Source: CAMBRQ01 sp945870325 (GTDB lineage Bacteria; Bacillota; Clostridia; Lachnospirales; Lachnospiraceae). From it: 37,919 bases of DNA. The DNA is taken from positions 1 through 37,919 of the forward strand of contig NZ_JBNPMC010000034.1 of assembly GCF_050313795.1 (NCBI RefSeq), given 5' to 3'. The notes beneath the pieces were generated by a model. That model did no database searches. It was not told the DNA's origin and saw only the letters and a program-made list of their open reading frames with translations. Below, piece after piece: positions 33,350-37,919 of the stretch (its first letter is position 1; each line of letters begins with the position of its first letter). The position numbers and the translations under genes were made by a program.

Positions 33350-33379
33350 AGGCATCGGCAGCTATTGCTGGTGCCTTTT
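33349..33379 (+). terminator. Terminator after the sortase gene
   Basis: AAGGCA pairs with TGCCTT and CAGC with GCTG in one hairpin, followed by TTTT. The next gene therefore probably has its own promoter; the palindromic repeat TACGTA occurs twice shortly afterwards. Confidence 0.65.
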
Positions 33380-33460
33380 CACATTTTTTGAGGGTGTGGT
33401 TGCGTTTTACGTAGGTAGTACGTACAGAGTAAGTAGAAAGAAAAAAAGGAGTGATCATTT

Positions 33461-34393
33461 ATGATTAAGAAATTAAGAGTAGCCGTAGATCAGGGCAACC
33501 GTAATATGAAGACCTGTAATCATGTATTCACGACAGGACTGACAGAAATGGATAAGAAGCCTGCTAGGGGCGAGGTATATCTGCGGTATCAGGACAAGTA
33601 TTATACGCTCAGCGAACGCCGTATCCCATATCAAAGGGATAAGACTTCAGACTCCCGATTTTTTGTGCTTACATTATTTGCAATTGCTATGGAATTGGAA
33701 GACAAGACACAAATTCAGCCAGATGATGTGATTCAGATTGAACTTCCAATCGGACTTCCGCCAAAGCATTACAAGGAGCTGTATGACAGGTATGAAAAAT
33801 ATTTTAAGGGTGATGGAAAAGTGTTTCAGGTGGAATACTGTGGAAAGGAATATCATCTGTGTATGAAAGATGTGAGGGCTTTTGTGCAGGATTTAGCTGC
33901 CATGATGACAAAAATGGATAAGATTGGGGAAGCCCCGAAAGCAGTAGGAATTGATATTGGGGGATTTACAACAGATTATCTGCTATTAAGAAGAGGAAAG
34001 CCAGATATGGATTACTGTGATTCATTGGAAAAGGGCATCATTACTATGTGTAATGAGATCATTTCCAAAGTCAACAGTGAATATGACATGCTGCTGGAAG
34101 AAATAGATGTGGAAAGTATCATTCGTGGGAAAACAGAGTTTTATGATGAGTATGTAGTCCGGGCGGTTGAGAATATGGTACAGGACTATGTCACAGATCT
34201 TCTGAATAGTATTCGTGAACGAGGTGTGGATACGAAATCTGCTTATACCGTTTTCATTGGCGGCGGCTCTATTCTGCTCAGGCGATTTTTAGAGAAATCA
34301 GACCGTTTGGGACGTTATCTGTTCATTGATGACCTACGTGCCAATGCAAAAGGGTATGATCTTCTGTATCGTATGTATGAAAGCAGCAAATAG
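33461..34393 (+). CDS. parM: ParM/StbA-like actin-family segregation ATPase
   Basis: The 310-residue protein has the actin-like nucleotide-binding motifs VAVDQGNRNMKT (phosphate 1, residues 7-18), GIDIGGFTTDYLLL (phosphate 2) and FIGGGSILL (adenosine). Such proteins form filaments that push plasmid copies apart when bound to a ParR-parC complex. A small gene follows with a 17-nt gap, in the position of ParR, and a set of 11-bp repeats follows that. AAAGGAG precedes ATG 33461. It suggests that the excised element can exist and be partitioned as a replicating circle. Confidence 0.82.
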   Translation: MIKKLRVAVDQGNRNMKTCNHVFTTGLTEMDKKPARGEVYLRYQDKYYTLSERRIPYQRDKTSDSRFFVLTLFAIAMELEDKTQIQPDDVIQIELPIGLPPKHYKELYDRYEKYFKGDGKVFQVEYCGKEYHLCMKDVRAFVQDLAAMMTKMDKIGEAPKAVGIDIGGFTTDYLLLRRGKPDMDYCDSLEKGIITMCNEIISKVNSEYDMLLEEIDVESIIRGKTEFYDEYVVRAVENMVQDYVTDLLNSIRERGVDTKSAYTVFIGGGSILLRRFLEKSDRLGRYLFIDDLRANAKGYDLLYRMYESSK

Positions 34394-34410
34394 AATGGGA
34401 AGTGATTGTT

Positions 34411-34788
34411 GTGACAAAAAAGAACCCCAATAAATTCACGATTGGATTTAAGAAGAATAATGCTTCCCATCAAAAAGTCGTTGAGATTTTAAATAATACG
34501 GAAGATAAGGCGGATTTCATTGCCAGCGCAGTACTTCATTATCTTGGCGAGGGAAAAGAAACTGATTCTTTGAATCCGGACAAGTCTTTCCTACTGCCAT
34601 TGATTAAAACAATTGTAAAGAAAGAGATTCAAGAAGCAATCTCGGAAAAGAAATATGTCACTGAAGAAAGGGCAGCTCCGGATGAGAAAGTCATGGATCT
34701 GTCTGGTTCAGAAGAGGAACCGATTGTTCTTGATGATCATATTATAAGAAATATTTCAAATGCATTGGATGCATTCCGAGGTATATAG
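34411..34788 (+). CDS. Small ParR-like partner of the actin-like protein
   Basis: The 125-residue protein begins with a basic segment (MTKKNPNKFTIGFKKNNASHQKVVEILNN) and ADFIASAVLHYLGEG, resembling ribbon-helix-helix DNA-binding partners. An acidic tail follows (SGSEEEPIVLDDHIIRNISNALDAF). GGGA spacing favours GTG 34411 over GTG 34402. Order and size match ParR, the centromere-binding adaptor of ParM systems, but the assignment rests mainly on context. Confidence 0.6.
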   Translation: MTKKNPNKFTIGFKKNNASHQKVVEILNNTEDKADFIASAVLHYLGEGKETDSLNPDKSFLLPLIKTIVKKEIQEAISEKKYVTEERAAPDEKVMDLSGSEEEPIVLDDHIIRNISNALDAFRGI

Positions 34789-34792
34789 AAAA

Positions 34793-34825
34793 GAAGCAGC
34801 CCTTGATTGGGCTGCTTCGAATTTT
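34793..34825 (+). terminator. Terminator of the partition operon
   Basis: GAAGCAGCCC and GGGCTGCTTC form a perfect 10-bp stem with a 6-nt loop, followed by GAATTTT. Confidence 0.85.
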
Positions 34826-34842
34826 GTCGAAAAGTTTTTCAA

Positions 34843-34886
34843 TTCATAAGTCATTCATAACTGGCTCATAAGTCGCTCATAAATGG
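34843..34886. repeat. Four tandem 11-bp iterons, candidate centromere (parC)
   Basis: Four uninterrupted 11-bp units occur: TTCATAAGTCA, TTCATAACTGG, CTCATAAGTCG, CTCATAAATGG. The consensus is (T/C)TCATAA followed by four variable bases. They lie 54 bp after the parM/parR-like genes. ParR proteins bind arrays of short direct repeats, and in plasmid R1 the repeats are also 11 bp, so this is a candidate parC. Iterons could also serve an origin. Confidence 0.65.
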
Positions 34887-34929
34887 CCATTCTATAATCA
34901 AACAATGGTGAAGTGGAGAATGAAAAGAA

Positions 34930-35262
34930 TTACTTTTGTTTTCGGAGACCTTCAAGGAGTCCACGGAGCGTATGTAAAGCCAGTTGTTTTTCTTCATCTG
35001 TACAATCATTTAATTCATAAATGATCTGTTCGATATAAGGATCTGCAGGTGGATTGTCGTGGAAGATGACGGAATCAAGCGAAATATTCAAGTATTTGGC
35101 TAATAGACTCAGAGTTTCAAGTCTGGGGTTAGCATTATAGTTTTCAATATCGGATATTGTGCGTAGCGAAACGTGCACATTCTCAGCTAGAGTATTCTGT
35201 GAAAGATTTCTGCGAAGGCGCTCTTCTTTGACCAGATCTCCGAGCAATTTCTTAACCATCAT
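34930..35262 (-). CDS. Second Cro/C1-type repressor
   Basis: The 110-residue protein has an N-terminal XRE helix-turn-helix (LVKEERLRRNLSQNTLAENVHVSLRTISDIENYNANPRLETLSLLAKYLNISLD) and a C-terminal helical tail. Several starts are possible (GTG 35271, ATG 35268, 35262, 35259); spacing from GAGG favours 35262. It resembles regulators found before the orf7/orf8 genes of Tn916-type elements. A long inverted repeat upstream is a likely operator for it. Confidence 0.85.
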   Translation of the reverse strand: MMVKKLLGDLVKEERLRRNLSQNTLAENVHVSLRTISDIENYNANPRLETLSLLAKYLNISLDSVIFHDNPPADPYIEQIIYELNDCTDEEKQLALHTLRGLLEGLRKQK

Positions 35263-35293
35263 TTTCATCACCTCACTTAATGCATATATTTTA

Positions 35294-35340
35294 CTCTAGT
35301 TCGGCAGTATATGAAATGTGTTATGCTGCGTGAACTAGAG
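35294..35340. promoter_or_regulatory. Long inverted repeat upstream of the second repressor
   Basis: CTCTAGTTC (35294-35302) and GAACTAGAG (35332-35340) are perfect arms, with an inner GCAG/CTGC pair. It begins about 30 bp upstream of the repressor start and probably overlaps its promoter, suggesting autoregulation. Confidence 0.55.
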
Positions 35341-35676
35341 CGATATAATGCGTGAAGTGAATAGAGAATAAGAATGTTATTTGGGAGAAGAGTCTGATTG
35401 AGTTACACAGATCGGTATAGACATAGCAAGAATTTATTAAAAAAATCTTATACCAATATGTGGAACACCCTTCTGGTGAGTATGCGGAATATGCGTTAAT
35501 AACATGTGGTTTAGCACATAAAATAGTATGGATAATATGGAAAGTCGAATTAGGTAATAGCCAATTCGACTTTCTTTTTGTTTGTCGAATATTATCGAAC
35601 AATGGAATTCGGTGTCGGTCCCCGCCTTCTGGGATTTCAAAAGAAAAATGAAATCAGAATACAGGAGGATAAATAA
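35341..35676. other. Non-coding stretch before the sigma-like gene
   Basis: No convincing gene is visible. The only clear feature is the terminator at 35541-35579. The sequence between about 35400 and 35530 may be a leader for the sigma-like gene or remnant DNA. Confidence 0.4.
35541..35579 (+). terminator. Terminator before the sigma-like gene
   Basis: AAAGTCGAATT and AATTCGACTTT form a perfect 11-bp stem followed by CTTTTTG. It is about 100 nt before the start codon, so it may be an attenuator of the orf7-like gene. Confidence 0.75.
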
Positions 35677-36120
35677 ATGGATGAACATACTTATACTGGT
35701 TCGAAAATAAAAAACCAATTTACTGCATACATACTGGCACAGATCCGGGGAACCAGACAAAATTATTTGAGAAAAATGCTGAGGATTAACAGTAATGAAA
35801 TGCCGGCAGAGAATCTGATAATGGAAGAAAATAGCATTTTGGTAGAAGAGAGTCTGGAGATGGAATATCGTGAAGAACTGTTAATGAGAGAGGTAGATGG
35901 GTGCTATCCTGAATGGGACGAGATGAGGGATCAAAAACTTGTCGAGGCATTACTCTTATTGCGCGAGGATGAGAGAAAACTGATCTATCAGCATGTGTTT
36001 GAAGAACGGACGTTTGATGATATAAGCCAGATTAATGGTTTGCCACCTTACAAGGTGAAAGGAATTTATTATTATGCAATCCGTAAGATTAGAAAATGGA
36101 TGGGAGGTGAAAAATCATGA
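35677..36120 (+). CDS. Sigma-70-like regulator (Tn916 Orf7-like)
   Basis: The 147-residue protein resembles the small sigma-like Orf7 of Tn916-type elements. The C-terminal half has a region 4-type helix-turn-helix (DERKLIYQHVFEERTFDDISQINGLPPYKVKGIYYYAIRKIRKWM). The N-terminal part is a degenerate region 2-like helix set. CAGGAGG precedes ATG 35677. It overlaps the next gene by ATGA. In Tn916 this pair controls excision and transfer genes; here no excisionase or transfer gene follows. Confidence 0.72.
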   Translation: MDEHTYTGSKIKNQFTAYILAQIRGTRQNYLRKMLRINSNEMPAENLIMEENSILVEESLEMEYREELLMREVDGCYPEWDEMRDQKLVEALLLLREDERKLIYQHVFEERTFDDISQINGLPPYKVKGIYYYAIRKIRKWMGGEKS

Positions 36121-36305
36121 ATTTTGAGGAGGTGCTATTTCGAGCACAGATGGGAGATCAGGAGGCAATATTGCAGATACTGGAAATGTTTCGGCCTCTA
36201 TTAATAAAAAACTCTTTGATTAATGGAAGATTTGATGAGGATTTGTATCAGGAGTTGAGAATTGAAGTACTGAAGTGTATTAGGACATATCACGAATTGG
36301 TGTAA
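36117..36305 (+). CDS. HTH_16-type small protein (Tn916 Orf8-like)
   Basis: The 62-residue protein (MNFEEVLFRAQMGDQEAILQILEMFRPLLIKNSLINGRFDEDLYQEL) matches the helix-turn-helix Orf8 family of Tn916-like elements. Its ATG overlaps the stop of the orf7-like gene by four bases, showing translational coupling. In Tn916, xis and int come next; here int is at the opposite end and in opposite orientation, and this gene is the last one of the element. Confidence 0.78.
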   Translation: MNFEEVLFRAQMGDQEAILQILEMFRPLLIKNSLINGRFDEDLYQELRIEVLKCIRTYHELV

Positions 36306-36384
36306 AGAGATATTCGTTGAAATGTGCCACATTAACATGATAAACCTATTGACTTGATAGGGATTAGATGGTAATATGCGTGCC

Positions 36385-36396
36385 ATAAAAATGCAA
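36385..36396. repeat. Inverse copy of the left-end repeat, near the right element end
   Basis: ATAAAAATGCAA is the exact inverse of TTGCATTTTTAT found within the tandem repeats at 22795-22816. It lies just before recognisable tcdA homology begins, so it is a candidate right arm site of the element. A shared core between the guaA end and this region was looked for by eye and not found. Confidence 0.4.
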
Positions 36397-36402
36397 AGGA
36401 AA

Positions 36403-36806
36403 AAGGTCACGATAAAAGCTGTTGTAAGAACTAATACATTCTCTCAGATATGAGTTCAAGCAGACCCAAAAGAAAAATGTTCCGGTAATCAGCTGGATGC
36501 AAGTGTATTCTGCATTGCTAATATCTGTCAGACTAGGATGTGTCCTCTGGCAAAGGTCATGAGGCGGGAACTGAAGAAACATGGCATAAGAAAACTGAAA
36601 GTCGTGTGTTCTGAGGAAAATCCGAGACGACTGCTGGAGGATATGTCCATTAGCTGCAGAACTCATTTCAACTGTTCATCGGAAGAACAGCATAAATATA
36701 TCGAGAGAAGAGACCTTTCAGGCAGTGTGGCAGTTGTCCCGATAGTCGTCGGACTGATCCTAGTGGAGAAGTGATAAAAAACCTTGCTAGAAATTATGAG
36801 GATTAG
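36403..36806 (+). pseudogene. tcdA: Remnant of tcdA (tRNA ct6A dehydratase)
   Basis: TcdA is the ThiF-like enzyme that cyclises t6A37 in tRNA to ct6A. Only its C-terminal half is left, spread over several frames: KVTIKAVV, then YEFKQTQKKNVPVISWM, then GNQLDASVFCIAN...MCPLAKVMRRELKKHGI...LEDMSISCRTH...VVPIVVGLI, then SGEVIKNLARNYED. At least three frameshifts separate these pieces, and the N-terminal ATP-binding GxGGVGS part is absent. At 36483-36500 the DNA reads as both VISWM and GNQLD in two frames, as if a deletion between two similar short repeats had occurred. It is a pseudogene. Confidence 0.82.
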
Positions 36807-36810
36807 AATT

Positions 36811-37919
36811 ATGTGGGAAATTACAGTAGAAGAACTAGAGAAGATAGAATCTAATCAAAGGATTGTTGTAGATATTCGTCCAAATGAGCAGTTTCAAAGG
36901 GGAACGTTCCCGGGAGCAGTGAATATCCCGATGGATGAATGGGAAGCACATAAAAAGGAACTGGACGTGACCAAAACCATCTATCTGATCTGTCATACTG
37001 GGGACAGAAGTCAGGAATATGTACAAGAACTGGTGAATGAGGGCTATCGTGCAGTTAATGTGGAGGGTGGCTATCGTGCTTACTTGCGTTTGTCTCTATC
37101 CAGATTCATGCAGGAGGATTCTCAGAAAGAAAAAGAGAAGAAGAAAGAAGAGATCGAACGCAGCATTATCAAAAAATATCGGCGAACAATCTGGCGGGCT
37201 TTTACCAAGGCTTTGAATGAATATCAATTGATTCAGGAAGGGGATCGGGTGGCAGTCTGTATTTCTGGAGGTAAGGATTCCATGCTTCTTGCAAAATTAA
37301 TACAAGAACTGAAAAAACATGGCGAGATCAATTTTGATGCAACATTCTTGATTATGAATCCTGGATATAATAAAGATAACTGGAAAATAATTCAAGATAA
37401 TGCAAAACTTCTTGGTATACCGCTTACTGTATTTGAGACAAATATTTTTGATACGGTGGCAACTATTGATAGGAATCCGTGCTATCTTTGCGCAAGGATG
37501 CGAAGAGGATATTTGTATTCAAAGGCAAAGGAGCTGGGATGTAATAAGATTGCTCTGGGACACCATTTTGATGATGTAATCGAGACAATCCTGATGGGCA
37601 TGCTGTACAGTGGAAAGATTGAAACTATGTTGCCAAAACTTCATAGTCAGAATTTTGAAGGAATGGAATTAATACGTCCATTGTACCTCGTGAGGGAAGA
37701 CGCAATTCAATCCTGGAGGGATTCCAATGGATTATATTTTATTCAATGCGCCTGTCGTTTTACAGAAAATTGTGTAAGTTGCGGAGGCGGAAGAGGATCT
37801 AAGAGAGATGAGATGAAGAAACTGATTGCGCAGTTTCGAAAAACCAGTGATGTAATGGATGTTAATATTTTTAATAGTGTAAAGAATATTAATTTGAGGA
37901 AAGTAATCGGATACCAGAT
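36811..37919 (+). CDS. Rhodanese-TtcA-like fusion protein (3' end outside window)
   Basis: At least 369 residues are encoded. An N-terminal rhodanese domain (about 1-95) carries the persulfide Cys61 in LICHTGDRS. A charged helix (about 103-122) links it to a PP-loop ATPase of the TtcA type: SGGKDS at 152-157, CYLC at 224-227, GHHFDDVIETILMG, and a C-terminal cysteine cluster (CACRFTENCVSCGGG). TtcA proteins thiolate cytidine 32 in tRNA using an iron-sulfur cluster; here the rhodanese domain could supply the sulfur. ATG 36811 follows the tcdA remnant directly. The gene runs off the window. Confidence 0.85.
   Translation, partial: MWEITVEELEKIESNQRIVVDIRPNEQFQRGTFPGAVNIPMDEWEAHKKELDVTKTIYLICHTGDRSQEYVQELVNEGYRAVNVEGGYRAYLRLSLSRFMQEDSQKEKEKKKEEIERSIIKKYRRTIWRAFTKALNEYQLIQEGDRVAVCISGGKDSMLLAKLIQELKKHGEINFDATFLIMNPGYNKDNWKIIQDNAKLLGIPLTVFETNIFDTVATIDRNPCYLCARMRRGYLYSKAKELGCNKIALGHHFDDVIETILMGMLYSGKIETMLPKLHSQNFEGMELIRPLYLVREDAIQSWRDSNGLYFIQCACRFTENCVSCGGGRGSKRDEMKKLIAQFRKTSDVMDVNIFNSVKNINLRKVIGYQ

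Noticed and set aside
34843..34886. Short tandem repeats considered as a CRISPR remnant
   Set aside because: The units are only 11 bp with no spacers, and they sit beside a partition operon. Iterons explain them better.
35460..35651. 63-codon open frame before the sigma-like gene
   Set aside because: It crosses a perfect terminator hairpin and has no RBS or recognisable product.

Overview
The window looks like the chromosome of a spore-forming, gut-type Lachnospiraceae (Clostridia) with a mobile element at its right end. The evidence is moderate GC, strong AGGAGG-type ribosome binding sites, a type III glutamine synthetase, the sporulation regulator SpoIIID behind a sigma-E-like promoter, intracellular glycosidases under AraC and YesM/YesN control, and a guanidine-IV-like leader before a MATE pump. 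The genus cannot be fixed from this alone.

Left part (1-5.5 kb): a tRNA-Glu(CTC) gene, class II fructose-bisphosphate aldolase, type III glutamine synthetase behind a possible leader terminator, a small HAAS/DUF1700 membrane protein, a micro-ORF with an Asn/Ser-rich repeat protein, and an IS200-like element.

Carbohydrate region (5.6-16.7 kb): a rightward operon of sugar-binding lipoprotein (frameshifted in an A run), two permeases, a YesM/YesN-type two-component pair and a cytoplasmic GH30 glycosidase. The operon has no ATPase, so a shared MsmK-type ATPase elsewhere is expected. A bidirectional terminator separates it from a leftward set of AraC regulator, GH36 alpha-galactosidase and YczE-type membrane protein.

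Housekeeping region (16.9-22.7 kb): a small hypothetical gene, spoIIID, a 165-bp MITE-like element with perfect 14-bp terminal inverted repeats and an 8-bp target duplication, a guanidine-IV-like riboswitch before a MATE pump, an HPr-like protein without the catalytic histidine, a second MATE pump, and guaA.

Mobile element (22.8 to about 36.4 kb): it starts right after guaA with a leftward tyrosine integrase, DUF3173 and a Cro/C1-type repressor. A rightward operon follows, preceded by a structured leader with two terminators. It encodes an unknown protein, a YqaJ-type exonuclease, a RecD2-like helicase, a putative annealing protein, a CHC2-finger primase-like protein, sortase B, a ParM-like actin and a small ParR-like partner. 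Four tandem 11-bp repeats behind the last gene are a candidate centromere. A second repressor and Tn916 orf7/orf8-like regulators follow. I see no relaxase, coupling protein or type IV secretion gene, so this looks like a trimmed or non-conjugative derivative of an integrative conjugative element. Integrase-arm-like repeats in opposite orientation lie near both ends.

Right flank (36.4-37.9 kb): a decayed tcdA remnant and the 5' part of a rhodanese-TtcA fusion gene that runs off the window.
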